Both the position numbers and the translations under genes were made by a program. Positions 12,801-24,970 of a stretch of DNA of 64,000 nt are shown here, one piece after another (position 1 is the stretch's first letter; each line of letters begins with the position of its first letter). The stretch comes from Gorsachius magnificus (taxonomy: Eukaryota; Chordata; Aves; Pelecaniformes; Ardeidae): positions 121,525,337 to 121,589,336 of the forward strand of contig CM067083.1 in assembly GCA_034008185.1 (NCBI GenBank). The letters run 5' to 3'. Below the pieces are notes generated by a model, which made no database searches, was not told the origin of the DNA, and saw only the letters and a list, made by a program, of their open reading frames with translations.

Positions 12801-13475
12801 AGATGGTATTTAAAGACGACGTTGCATTTTTCCTAAAGCTGTAACAACTACTGAAACTACAGACCCTTCTTTGCCCAACATGGGTTCCGTTGTTTCAGAG
12901 CAGGAGATATAAGATAGCAGGAGCTGCTGCACTGTGTGTCAGAGGCACAGCAGTATCAAGCATCTCTCTAAGAAGTGTCAAAGACTGACATATATATATA
13001 AAAGAATCATCACAAAAGTCTGTTTTCAGCTTACATCTCCTGTCTTCTTAGGAACCAACCTGCCAACATTTATGACCATGTTAAGCTCCACACCTTCAGA
13101 ATATCCATTCACTCTCAGGTAGATGGTCTGCATACAGTCAGCACACGTGTCTACAGGACTGGGTTAAGGGTATCTGTTATAACACCACAGATTAGTAATA
13201 TCGAGCAGATAGGCATTGGATTACAGTGGAAAAGGTGTACTCTGATGGAAGTGAGAGCACAGGAAAAGAAAAAAAAAACTGGGATGAGATTCACCTGGCC
13301 AAAGGCAAACATTTCAGTATGTCAGACAACTGTACCTCAAGACTGCCTGTTTCTCTCTGTTGTCTATGAAGGGATCCCAGGGTAAAACATCAGATGTGAA
13401 CCTGTGTATTGTAGATCTCTTAAGATCAATAAGATGAACCTTACCCTCAAGGTCTTTTCAGCTTTGTCAAAATTA
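9812..13475. other. non-coding stretch
   Basis: No recognised gene. It includes a weak exon-like frame at 12063-12277 on the minus strand, discussed in findings. Otherwise single-copy AT-rich DNA. Confidence 0.5.
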
Positions 13476-13815
13476 TCATAGAATCATAGAATCCTAGGTT
13501 GGAAGGGACCTCAAGGACCATCTAGTCCATTATGTCACAAGTAGCCTCATTTTCCAAAACTGTCTATAGAGATTTTGGAAGTCTCCTCTGCTGAAAGCCC
13601 AGCTCAGACCATGAACTGCCAAATGAGGTCACTCAGTCTGTTGCTTTTCCAAGAAAAATAAAATGCACCCTAGTAATTTTTGGGCGATGTTTGTCTAATC
13701 TATTTTTAAAAATCTGAAATACTGAAGAATGCAGCCTCTCCAGGTTTTACTAGAAGATTTTTCTTAACTTCTAGCCACAGCTGAGTTCTAGTGCTTAATC
13801 GCATGTTCTCAATAT
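13476..13815 (-). mobile_element. Old CR1 LINE fragment
   Basis: Starts with TCATAGAATCATAGAATCC and GGTTGGAAGGGACCTC, the inverted CR1 3' tail. The middle is poorly matched. From about 13682, GATGTTTGTCTAATCTATTTTTAAAAA and the following text resemble the region of CR1 upstream of the tail. The decay suggests an old insertion; the right edge is approximate. Confidence 0.75.
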
Positions 13816-16800
13816 TGAGCAGAAAATATAAGTATTATTTTGACTCAAATGCAGTAACTTTCTGGTAGCCAATTTGGACTGCTGCAAAGGTAAGTGCCAC
13901 CCTTGTATATGTGGCACTCTCTCTTATTTGGAGACCTTTACTAAGAGTTGGAGACTCATGTTCCAGGTAAAGGTTAAGAAGTCAATGCCACCCTCAATTG
14001 CTGCCCTGGGAAATTCCATCAACCAACAGGTCCTGGAATGTCCTCTTCAGACCATTGTGGGTTAGATGGATAAATGAATTCAATTTAACATCATCGATGG
14101 ATAGCAGAGATGCATGAAATAAGCGAATGGAGTAGGCAAAACAATCAGCTCCTTCTTTCATCCGTCCGATAGTCTGGGCACCGAGCTACACAGAGCTGCA
14201 AGCCCTCGTCTCCCCATACAACCAATGTCCCGAGGCAGCCACCATGCCCAACTTAGACATACCTCCCAGTGCCAATGCATAATTATCTCAACTGGGTCAT
14301 ATGAATAATAACAGAGACTGGTCTTCTTTCAATTTTTGGTTGCTTTCAATCTGACGTTACTTCAGCGTTAGATGGCTGAGTTCGTTGGCACCCACCTAGC
14401 TTTGTAACTCCTTGCAACAGAAGTGGAAATCAAACCATATGTCAGGGCTGTGCTTTAGAAAGTTTAGGAGTCTGTCATTTGGCTTGGAGATTTTCAGTTC
14501 ATCTTGGTTCAGACTCAAGCTGCAGTTCCTATAAATCCTGTGAATAGAAGAAAATTCCCTTCTCATTTCAATCCTATAAAATAAATTGCCTTCTCTTTTT
14601 ATAAAATTATCTTCCACAAATGAGGTGAGGTTTGACTATATTTTTATTCTTTCCATGAGAAGGGATGGACATCCTCCACTTCTTTTAGCTTGTCCTGAAT
14701 TATTCATGACAAAGAAAGAAAACCCGTTAAAACAGAAAAGAGCAGTCTCTAAAGAATAGGAAAGTTGTCAACACTTAGGCCTTCACAAGCTCAGAGAAAG
14801 AGCTGATGCCTCACACTTTCATGGAAATGAAGATGTTAATGAAGAAACAGGGTGGGGGCTGAGAAAGAGAAACAAAGAATGTGGTTTCTGGGCCTTTATT
14901 TTGTAAATATTTGGACTTGTGCAAATTTGTTAATTGAGGCAATTGATTTTTGCCTGAAAATGGTGGTGATGTCTAATTCATTAAAGCCTAAAATAACATC
15001 CTTTGGGCTAAACAGGGTCACTTCATTTGTAACCTTTTAGTGATGTATTAACAATTTGGAAGCATTTCGGTGCATATCTTAAAAAGTGCCACATTAACAG
15101 GAACGGGCATTGAGAAAGAAAAAAAAAAAAAAAAGGAGTTAGAAACACTCAGGCCAGCACACACACGCACAATATACATGGCCTCCAGCCCCTGTCCTTC
15201 CTCTTCTGCAGCATTTTAAGGTCTGTGTTTAATATTGCCAAGCCTACTTGAGTGATAAATGCAACTGTATAAAAATTACTTATTACAAGCTGTCATGTTG
15301 CCTCACTCACATTGCAAGGCTAGAGGCACTGTACATAAAGCTAGAATCTCCACCTTGACAGCATCGGCAGTGCCGGCTTTAAAATAAAATGCTTTCAGTC
15401 ATGAATGCAAAACATAATTTACCTTTTCATAATACTTCAGTTTGGAAACACTTTGGAAAGCTCATGTTACCATCAAACCTTTACCTGAGCCGTGCCAGCA
15501 ACCAGTTAATTCTGAGTTGTCAATTTACTTCAGTGCTGCTTTCCATCACTTAGCCTTTGAAGAAACATTAAGCTGTTCAAATTGCCATCCCCTTAATTTT
15601 TTTTTTTTTAAAAGTTATATTTATCCTCAATTCTTTGGCGGTGAGTAGCTGACACAATAGGATTATTCCAAGCATTAAATTACAATTTGGGAGAGTGCCT
15701 GCTTGCTAGGTTTCTTTTTTCAGAAGCCCCCTGACTTGCTGTGTGTTCACAGTGTCGAAAAAAATTCTGACTCCCATCCCCTGTTTTTTCTCCCCCCTTT
15801 TGCACAGCGCCCAGTTACACAATTCCCCTTGAATCGCTCCTCCCTTTCAACGGCTGGCTGAGATCAGAGGTTTAATTCCTTGCCGTGGTAGCCCAGCCGC
15901 CCCTTTTCTCCTGCATTTGTACTGTACTGATGCTTAAACATAAAAGCTCACTGTAAGCTGTGGATGTCAGTGAGATTGAAATTGAAAGTGAAGGTTCCGG
16001 GGAGACTGGCCGGGTAACAACTGATGCGTTGTGACTGTTTTTATAGTTGGTCATGATGCATACAGTATGTGAAGTTCCCATCTGTACTGGTGTCTGCCCA
16101 CCAGCCACCCTGCCACATTCGCAAAAGTGGCTCCAGCACCGAACGCAATAGAAACAGAACTGCAGATGCCTCCCTTTAGCCCAAATTTCTTTTGACAATG
16201 TTCACATCCAGTTAGGGCCCAAAGTGCCTGTACTTGTCAGGAGGGATAGGGAGTGAGGAAAGTAGTCCCTTTTCGAAAGCGAAACAGAATTGCCAAAGGA
16301 AATATTTTCTCTTCTTCCCCCCTCCTTCCCTTCTTCAGCTGCCCCCACCATTGTAAATCCCTGTCCTCCCCCTTCCCTCCTCTGCAGATGCGATGTCCAA
16401 AAAAAGAAAAGAAAAAAAAAGAGAAAAAGATAATTAGATTGGCGTCTCTGATACAGGCCTACACCAATTGTCTTTTTTCTCTAGCAATTGGTGGAGAAAG
16501 GGAATGCAACTGGGAGAGGGGTAGGGAGGGAAGCTTTTGGGTTTGACAGCGTTGGCTGCAACAGCCCACAGAAGACGCATCGTGCCCACAAGCTCTGGAA
16601 TTCAGCTACAGGGGGATTCGCTGTCCCTGGTGGGTTGCTTAGCTGGGTGACAGGAATGGGTGCGTATTTCCTATGCTATTTGAAGCTATTTCGATTCCAC
16701 CCATACAGATATCATTTGGCTAGAAACAAAATCCATTTCCCTTTGCATGCTTATCCTTTTTTTCCCTTTCTCTTGATTATAATTCATTGATGAAACATTC

Positions 16801-16885
16801 AGCAAATAAAGACGAGGATACTCTTGTGTTCATGACACAGGGTCAGAACTCAAAGGCTTTCTGGTTCTAACATCTGATGACAGGG
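13816..16885. other. non-coding stretch with conserved-looking blocks
   Basis: No gene recognised. Blocks at about 14860-15060, 15410-15590, 15860-16210 and 16440-16620 have the texture of vertebrate conserved non-coding elements: AT-rich core motifs, few simple repeats, little transposon debris. Poly-A lies at 15119-15134 and a pyrimidine-rich then A-rich tract at 16306-16431. Conservation cannot be judged from one sequence. Confidence 0.35.
16462..16493. repeat. 9-bp perfect inverted repeat with 14-base loop
   Basis: CACCAATTG at 16462-16470 is answered by CAATTGGTG at 16485-16493. The loop is pyrimidine-rich. It could be a short hairpin or a paired binding site. Confidence 0.7.
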
Positions 16886-16960
16886 CTGTGATCTTCAGCT
16901 TGCTCTGGTCACAGGTCTGTGCCTCAGTTTCCATATCTGTAAAACAGCAGAATAATACAC
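16886..16960 (+). mobile_element. Probable MIR SINE remnant
   Basis: GTGCCTCAGTTTCC followed by ATATCTGTAAAAC and AGAATAATA at 16919-16955 matches the core of the ancient MIR element, where a cytosine-rich 'cctcag-tttcc...atctgtaaaatgg' block precedes a 'gataataata' block. Upstream TGTGATCTTCAGCTTGCTC loosely fits the preceding MIR part. MIR copies are scarce in birds and very old. Confidence 0.55.
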
Positions 16961-17205
16961 AGGTGTGTCAGTAGAGGGCTCTGAAGATGGGCTCCTGCTT
17001 TGGGAGGTATTCTGGTGACTGATGCATTAAATAGCAGAGCAGGTTTCAGTAGATAAGCCATTCTAATACATAGAAATTAATAAATATTTCTAATCAAGCA
17101 AATGCTGACAGCTATGACACTGCTGCCATACTCGTCCTGCAAAGTTCCCTCACCCTGAGCTAGTGCTCTCACCTGAGGATACTTGATGTAAAAGAAACTC
17201 CAATT

Positions 17206-17250
17206 ACTGATTCCAGATGACTTGCAGAGATCTTTTCCAACCTAAATTTT
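17206..17250 (+). mobile_element. CR1 3' end remnant
   Basis: CCAGATGACTTGCAGAGATC then TTTTCCAACCTAAAT resembles the last 45 bp of the CR1 variety seen intact at 30150-30214. The octamer tail itself is missing. Confidence 0.5.
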
Positions 17251-17490
17251 TCCAGAAATAAAACCTTCAAGAGGATTCCTAATTCTGTAGGGCACTTGAT
17301 CCTGAGGAAGGACAGTAGGAGAACATTTCCTGTTCACACTGGAGTGAAGATGATTTGGGGCTCTTAATGTAGCATCTAAAATGTTGACCTAACAATTAAA
17401 AAAATATCTTCCCTAAACTGGGAACGCAAATGTATCCGAAGTGTTGTCCAGCCATCTCCTCTTATCTTTTAAAAACAGTTTTAAAAACAG

Positions 17491-17553
17491 TGGGGTTGGG
17501 CTGGATGACCTCTAGGGGTCCCTTCCAACACAAAACATTCTATGATTCTATGA
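17491..17553 (+). mobile_element. CR1 LINE 3' tail fragment
   Basis: TGGGGTTGGGCTGGATGACC, then CTAGGGGTCCCTTCCAAC and ATTCTATGATTCTATGA. This is the terminal 60 bp of CR1, ending in two ATTCTATG octamers. Very short 5' truncation is common for this family. Confidence 0.88.
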
Positions 17554-20500
17554 AGTATTAATAAATAGACCCCTTTTAGATTTATCCATATATGTTTAAG
17601 CACAGTAGTAAATTTGGATTGTTTTCCATAGTCTTTTGTTTGGTTTTGAGCAGATATGGAAATTTGGTGGAATTTAGGCATCCATATGCCTTAAATATTT
17701 CCACATTGCAGAAATAATGTTCTTGGTTCTGGCAGCCATAATCAGCAAACTGGCTGAATTGAGTTTAAAATAGCGACAAAGCCAAGGCCGCTCTGGTTTC
17801 AATTTTGGATTACTATATCACATTGAAAAAAAAAAACCCAAAACTTGTATAGGAATCTTGGGCTGAACTCCGGTTGGTTGGCTGAAGTCATGATGACTTC
17901 CATGTTATTTTAGCCCTTGTTCAGGGTAGCTGCAGTGTCGCGTCTGGAATCTCTGGCATGTGGGACATCAAAGGACACGTTTATGGGCACTGCGTGTTCT
18001 GAAAAAGCACTTAAAGCTCTGATGTTCAAGCAAAGTAGGCTCAGCTAGACTTTCTTTCGCTGTTAGTTCCTGAGAACTCAATTGTGTTTTCCTGTTCTTT
18101 GGTAAGAATTGCAGTGCTGCACAAGGCAGCTGAGGGATTACATCCAGGCAGTTGACATGATGTAGCAACAGGGCTGTAAACCTGGAAAACAGCCAGAGGG
18201 CATAAAAAAGGGGAGGAGTTCCCCCCACCCACCCCAAACAATCCCAAACAATCTTAAGATCTGGAAGATAGTTATGAAGAAACTGGCTTCCCAGGGAGTC
18301 CTGGAGCCCTGGACTTTGTTCCTGGAATAGCTGAACGTGCTTTTCCTACATATTCTCCTCTCCACCTCACATTCGATCTGACCCATCTAGCCATTTCATC
18401 ATCCCAAAGAGGAAACAGAAAAGTTCAGGGAGGGCAGAAAATGGCAACTTGCAACAGTATCCAGGCTTCATGTCTTGCTCAATCCCTATTTAGTCTCAAC
18501 ATCTGCAGGGACGTTCGGCACAGACTTTTATTCCACTTTGCAGAGCATCCATCAGATGAGGTGGGGGCTGCTAATTTCACCATGGGATTCACAGTGGAAT
18601 GAGACTGTAGAACAGACTATGTATGAACTGGTATTGCACAAACACACAAATGAGAAAAGAAAAAAAAAAAAAAGGAAGAAATGAAACAGTTTTATGGCAT
18701 TAGAATAACTTAAATCTTACCTTCAGTTTTAATAATTAACAAACAAGAGTTGAACCATCTGTTTCCAAAATTTAATGTACCCAAATGCCACTTTAATTTT
18801 TTTGTTTGAGATGGTACAAGAACAGTACAGGCAAAGTCACAAAGCCATACCACCCGTTATAAAACTCACATCAGATGTGTTTCCTTCATTGGGAGAACAC
18901 TCATTACAATGCTGAGACACTCTGGAATTTCATTAGGTGGAGGTGGTGGCATAGTCAGCTGAAATTATTTTTAGCACCTCTAAAGCAGCTCAGTCACTGG
19001 CATGTGGATGAGCTTTAATTAACAGCCGTCCCTCTTTCTCTGCTGTTCACTGAAGGGAAGGGTGGATTCTAAATGGAGCTGGAGATGATCACTGGCAGTT
19101 CTCTGTGGTCTTATATACAACCTTAATTTCCAAAAAGATAAATACTCAGGATGACTCCATCGCTTCTTACACATAAATAAAGTTTCAAAAAGGGAGATTA
19201 TCTTGTGTTGAAGGTATAGAATTAAGACTCCAATGGCTCTTTTCTAGACTCCCTATGCAATGAAAGTAATTTAGGTGAAGCTACCTTCAAGTTTGAGATG
19301 TACTCTAAAATTTTTTACTAAGCCTCCTTCTCCGTACAGTGGAGAAGGCAGGCACTGTGGGGTGGTAATAGAAATGGATGGGAGGATCTGTTTTCTGGAG
19401 ATACCTGTCTCTGTCTACTTTAGGAAATGCTTGATAAAGAACTTGAGGTACTCCTACAGTAACTTTCAATCATCCCTGGAGATAGCAGACACAGAAAAGA
19501 GTTGTCCTGTCCCTGTTTCAGTGTTTCTACTGCCTGCCTTGTGCTGGAGAAAGCTCTGCTGCAGACATGTCATGACATGGTCTCCTTAGATGAGAACCTG
19601 AAGAATAATAATGTATTTGTCCTGATCAGATTTCAGATGTGATTGATGAGCACTGGTGCCAGCACAAGAGGTGGGAGGGAGCTGGAACACCCCTTTTGGA
19701 GTCAATCAGACTTCCAGAGATTAAAGTAATGGCAGAACTGAGGTAGTTTTGGTCTACACCACCAACTTTTAGGTGGATCATTGCACGTGAGATAAATCCC
19801 ACCTGTAGACTCAGTCTATCCTGGGTAGTGAAGCACTGCCTTATTGATCTGCAGATGAGCTCACCAAGGATTGGGAAGCAGTACTATGCTGCATTAAACA
19901 TCTTGGTTCAGTCCAGGAAATAATGGAGCTGAAGTAATATTTATTTCAAGCTAAGGTGTGTTCTCAGGGCTTGCTGCATTTGATGCCTTGCCGTCAGTGT
20001 CACTCTATCCCTAGTTTTCCTGATTCTTCTTGTGCTGGCAGGTGAAACAGGGCTAGGGTGCTTTTCCTGGCTCTGATGCCACTTGCCATTCATATCTAAA
20101 TCCTCTTACATCTAAAAGTAAGAGGTTGCACCCAAGCTGCCTATTAGAGTGTTATGAGCCAGCTCCTGGATAACAGCAGGGATATCTTTGGGACAGCGCT
20201 AGATGCCTTGGGCTAAAAACAAGTCAGCAGCCATTCTAATCACTTGCCAATGTAAAAAAAAAAAACCCACCATTTTTTTAATAAGCTCCATCCATAAATG
20301 ACTGGACATCAAGCCAGAGTCACTCAACTAGTTACAAAGGTTTCCAGACACTTCAGCAGAAATCAGCAGTGAAGTTTCACATCATGTGCAAACCCTCTTG
20401 TTACAGCACACAACCAAGTGGTGTTTTGTGTCTTTAAGTTTTACTGGGAAATTTTAGGAGGAAATTAGAAGCTGACAACTACCAGGCAATTTTAAGAGGA

Positions 20501-20604
20501 AGGAAAATGAAAGCTGTGTTTGCACAGGTTTGTGCAGTTGGAAATAGCTGACTTTCACATGCCTCTGGCTCTTACATTGGATTCCAGCTATTGCAGTTTA
20601 CTAC
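17554..20604. other. non-coding stretch
   Basis: No gene recognised. Conserved-looking block at about 18770-19040. A-rich tract at 18655-18676. The remainder is single-copy DNA. Confidence 0.45.
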
Positions 20605-20755
20605 TTTGTCTTTGGGATTAAGAATAGATGTAGGAACTTTTCCACTGACTGCACAAGAAGAAAATACAGATCCTTCTGGTGACAAGGTCCCATTCTTTAC
20701 TCTTTTTCACCTTCTTCCAGTGACACACCGTTGCTTTGGTGTGCCTGTTTAGGGA
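20605..20755 (+). repeat. Diverged direct repeat, copy A
   Basis: About 150 bp similar to 21293-21465 in the same orientation. Shared landmarks are TTTGG-AT-AAG, CTTTTCCA-TGACTGCACAA, GATCCTTCT, TTGCTT and CTGT in the same order. It is not CR1, LTR or MIR as I know them. It may be an old tandem duplication or two copies of an unnamed repeat. Confidence 0.6.
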
Positions 20756-21292
20756 CGAAGAGTCCTCTGCTTTCCCGGTAAGCAGAGCCAGGATTGTGTG
20801 TGACACAAGAGTGGAAGAGGGCAGAAAAAACTGAATTATGTGAAATTGCCTTCCAATTGCCTGTCCTGGAGGAACTGCCTCTAGAGCGAATATGTCCACA
20901 AGGTCCACATGCACAATGTTTGTTCATCTCCTGTGTTCTCTGTGTGAAGACTGTCATCAGGAGTGCCCATCCATACCAGCTGAGTGATGTGCTATTTATC
21001 TGCTTGGAATTGAGTCTAACAAGTCATTTTATGTAGTCTAGGTCATCAGATAAACATCCGGTGAAAACAAACTTCAGCCTCTGTATCCTGGGTCAAATTT
21101 AAGCCAGCAACCTAAAGTAAAGCACTTGCTGTCTCATTATTCCTATCTTCATCCCTTGAAGTCAAACAAGACCATTACAAGTCCCTTTGGCACTTTCTCT
21201 ACTTTTAGATCTATATTCTAGCCATATTCTGGGTGAATTTAGGCACATTTGGGGCCTTTGATATGAATCAATTAATCAGACCTGTCATACTG

Positions 21293-21465
21293 CATCATCT
21301 TTTGGATCAAGGCTAGAAGTGTGAGCTTTTTCCATTGACTGCACAAAAGGAAATGTTGATCCTTCTTACAACACGATCCTGTAATCCCTTTTCTTAACTT
21401 TTTGACATAAACTTGTGAGTGCAATCTCTTGCTTAGTCCTGTCTTTGAATCAGGTTACTTCTTCA
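21293..21465 (+). repeat. Diverged direct repeat, copy B
   Basis: Partner of 20605-20755, about 690 bp downstream. The best block is TGACTGCACAAAAGGAAAT followed by GATCCTTCTTACAA. Several small insertions separate the copies. Confidence 0.6.
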
Positions 21466-23404
21466 ACCGGCTGTAGTGGATGACAGTGGGTAGCAGCCAT
21501 TTCAGATGAAGCCCTGTTTTCTTCTCTGGCAGTTAAGGCTCATAGGATAAAACTGAAGAAGTTTTGAACTCTGTCTGTCCTCTTTCCGTCTTCTTTCCTC
21601 ATTAAAGTGAATCAGGAATACAACATTCCTTCTACACAATCATCTTTATAGTATTTCTGTCCTGAACCACACCACACAGCACTGTTGTTGCTCACTGTTG
21701 ATGAAGTAGGATAGCCCAGTCTACAGGTGACTGTTGCTAACTGGTTGGAAAAACAATCTCATTATAGCCTGGCAATTTTTTTTTTTTTTTTTTTAGTCTT
21801 GGTACTTTGTATTTGTTTTTCCAAACATCAAAGTAATGAAGGGAAAGATAATTTACAACAGCTTTTTCTTTATTTCTTTTTCCAAAAAAACTTTTCAGAT
21901 GCTGAAATTATTAATTAAATTGTTTAAAACCTGTTGTTGTGAAAGGTACTCTTGCCTTGCCACCAGATGAGGTGCATTTCTGCATTTTGGAGCAGCAAAG
22001 CCAAAAAAGCCTTGTCACAAGCTTGTATTATTTTCCTATTTCCAATCAGTGACTTGAGTTTTGGGGATCTGAAAGAATTATGCTACTTTTACATCTTAAC
22101 TTGGTCCTGAGCAATGGATAAGTGTCAGTCACTCAATAGCCTCATTGCTGTATAATTTGGTATAGCAGCATGATTGAAAGCAGGGGTGACACACACAAAA
22201 TGCCTTTTTTTAACACACTTTTAGTGCACTTTCATTTCTTAAAGTTTGTGGAGCTTGAGATTGGTCATTTCTGAGTTGGAAAAAAGGTTCATTTAGCTGA
22301 ACCTCAACTGGTTATCTCTGACCATGATTAGGGGTGAATACCTTAGGGACAGCATAACAACGGGGTTAGCACAAAGGGAGCTGTCCCAGCCTCTAATGAA
22401 TTTTGGCTCTGGGCTGAACCAGGTTTGTAACTTTACGTTTGATAGCTCTCCATGAATTTCTCTTCCAGGAACTTCTTCAGCCAACCCCTGTAGGCTTTTA
22501 AAATTCAAAGCACTCTGTAGAAGAAAAAAAATCACTACTCCAATTATATGCTGTGTGGAGAATCACCTCTAATAGTAAAGCTGTGCTGGCGAATGTACGT
22601 ACTTGGGAGCACTTCTGTGTATACATAGGGAAATATACTCCTCCACTGACCATCTCTTGAGTTTTAGAGAATTATCACTTCTTCCACATGGATGGATCAA
22701 TGCCAGTCATGTCCCTTCCTCTGCCCATTCCAGTTTTAATGCAAGGCCACAGTAAAAAAGGAGGTGGGTAGATAGATTCATGCTGTGGATGCCTACCTGG
22801 ACTATTCTGCTTCATGTCTCAATTTTTACTTTATCCTGTTTCTCTCTCAAGACCCATCATGGATTAACACATAGGATGACTCCTTCACAAAGAATAAAGG
22901 AGAACAGAATAACTTTGTTTCTGTCAGGTGTTTGTCTCCAAACCTATGTCAGGCAAGAGGATCTTTTGACTCCAGAAAGTCTTGAATAGGACGTATGTGC
23001 CAAATTCTAAAAGGGATTTGAGGTTGACATGCTCACCAGTGCACCTTAAAACCAGCCTCCCCAGAATTCACCTTGCAGATCGAGGTGCCTACATTTCCTG
23101 CATGGCAACAGATAATTCTGCTTACCTTCAGAAAACTTGGGAAGATTTAAGTACCTTAGGAAGGTACCCACTTAGTAGTAAAACATCTGAGCCAGCTCAT
23201 TGGAAAAGCTGAGGGAAGCGGTTGGTCTGAAACTCTCTGTGCCTTGGTTTTGGGGGGGATTCAGAAAAATAGGTATCCAAGGCAAGAAAATTTCTTTTGG
23301 GCATAAGTCTCTAAATCAAACCTTTGGGCATGGATAGTGAGAGCAGTGTTTTCACACCTGCCAGAAGAGGACCTGCCAACACTCATCTTTTACATAATGG
23401 TCCC
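21466..23404. other. non-coding stretch
   Basis: No gene recognised. A 19-base poly-T lies at 21776-21794. Otherwise unremarkable single-copy sequence. Confidence 0.5.
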
Positions 23405-23514
23405 GTGGTTACAGCACTGTCCTGGGAAGCTCAGAACTGGAGTTGCAGGGCATTTTTAGTCTGAGAAAGATTTAAACCTGCTCTTCCCATACCCCTGCAG
23501 CGTGCTTTAACCAG
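23405..23514. repeat. Possible old tRNA-derived fold-back repeat, copy 2
   Basis: The left arm, GTGGTTACAGCACTGTCCTG then GGAAGCTCAGAACTGG, and the right arm, GATTTAAACCTGCTC then TTCCCATACCCCTGCAGCGT and GCTTTAACCAG, are imperfect reverse complements. Both resemble the arm of the element at 2211-2373. The spacing between arms is short. The family is unnamed here. Confidence 0.45.
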
Positions 23515-24732
23515 ATATATCTAAGTCATGCAGGGTGCAGAGAAGGAAGCTTTACCTTTTCGGTCAAAGACAAGCCATGAGCAACCACTTACAGAGCCAC
23601 AAGGAAAGCAGACCTGAAGAAATGGATATTGGGGTTTATCAAGTAGGAGTCTTAACCAGGAAAAGGGAAGAATAGATTCTGGGCTTTGCTTTTCCAAACT
23701 GTTTGATACAGTCAGTCTTCAGCAATTGTTTGCCAAATGGCTAAGATAATCCAATATATATATTTATATATATACATTTATATTTATATACATAAAGCGC
23801 CTATCACCATATTGATAAACATTCTTTGGAACCACTCTGACCCCTTTATTAAGCTGGAGCCCTCCTGAAGAAAAAGGTGTACTTGCAGTAAGGTACCTGG
23901 CCGCTCAGCTATCTGCTACCTAATGACTAAATACCTGCTACGAGACAATCTGGGAGCTGAGATTTCGCCAACTAATCATAACATGCAGCAAAGCACTCCA
24001 AAATTTGTTCAATCTACAGTAAATCCACCTTTAGGATTTCTGGCCTTAGGTCAAATCTATTTCAGTCATGATGCAAATAGACGGGTAGATTTCAGACCTC
24101 ATTTAAGGCATGTACTCTTTGGTGTCTATAGTGTCTGTAGTGTAAGTGAGCACATGACGCTAATGTCTATGCTTATGTTCTAGTCAATGGAGATCTAGTC
24201 AATACAGCCCAAGGAGCACAGAAAGCAATTCAGCTTATCCTCAAGTAGGTATTTATCTCAGGTCAGCTGGACCACTGTCCAGTCTTTCCTGACTGCACTG
24301 AGTAGATCTCCAAGCTCACTTACTTATTTTATTATTTTTGGTGAATATCCTGCCAAAATACCCACCTGATGAATAGCTTCTTCCAGCTGATTGCCCAAGT
24401 TGTGAAAAGACCCAACCAGCTTCCTGCCTAGAAGAGAGTATTTGTTAGAATTTCCTGGATTGACTTGGAAGGAGAAATGCATTTTCCAACCGACCTACAG
24501 TGACATATCACCACTGAGAAAACCAAGCACATGAAAACTGAAGTCATCAGGTTAGCATCCCACTTGTGAGTGGAATTCTCTCCTCCTATGGCAGAATGAA
24601 GGCAGCTTGTGCCCTCCTTATAGTAGCAAAATGAACCTAAATGGCACATAGATGTTGTCAGTAGACTTTATACAGGTATGAATCCCTGCTCTTTGCACTA
24701 GACTGGCTAAAGGAGAACAGAAACAATCAAAT
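23515..24732. other. non-coding stretch with AT repeat
   Basis: A TATATA/TTTATA-rich microsatellite lies at 23753-23794. I see no gene. Confidence 0.55.
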
Positions 24733-24970
24733 TGGGTAGGTTTAGACTAGATATAAGGAAGAAATTCTTTACAATGAGGGTGGTGAAACGCTGGCAGGGG
24801 TTGCCCAGAGAGGTGGTGGAGGCCCCATCCCTGGAAACATTCAAGGCCAGGTTGGACGGGGCTGTGAGCAACCTGATGTGGTTAAAGGTGTCCTTGCTCC
24901 CTGCAGGGGGGTTGGACTAGATGACCTCTAGGCGTCCCTTCCATCCCAAAACATTCTATGATTCTATGAT
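24733..24970 (+). mobile_element. CR1 LINE 3' fragment
   Basis: About 240 bp, well preserved. It encodes the last residues of the CR1 second open frame (FRLDIRKKFFTMRVVKRW, then LPREVVEAPSLETFK). It then has GGGGGGTTGGACTAGATGAC and ends in ATTCTATGATTCTATGATT. The copy is 5'-truncated. The good match suggests a younger insertion than the fragments near 13.5 kb and 35.4 kb. Confidence 0.92.
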
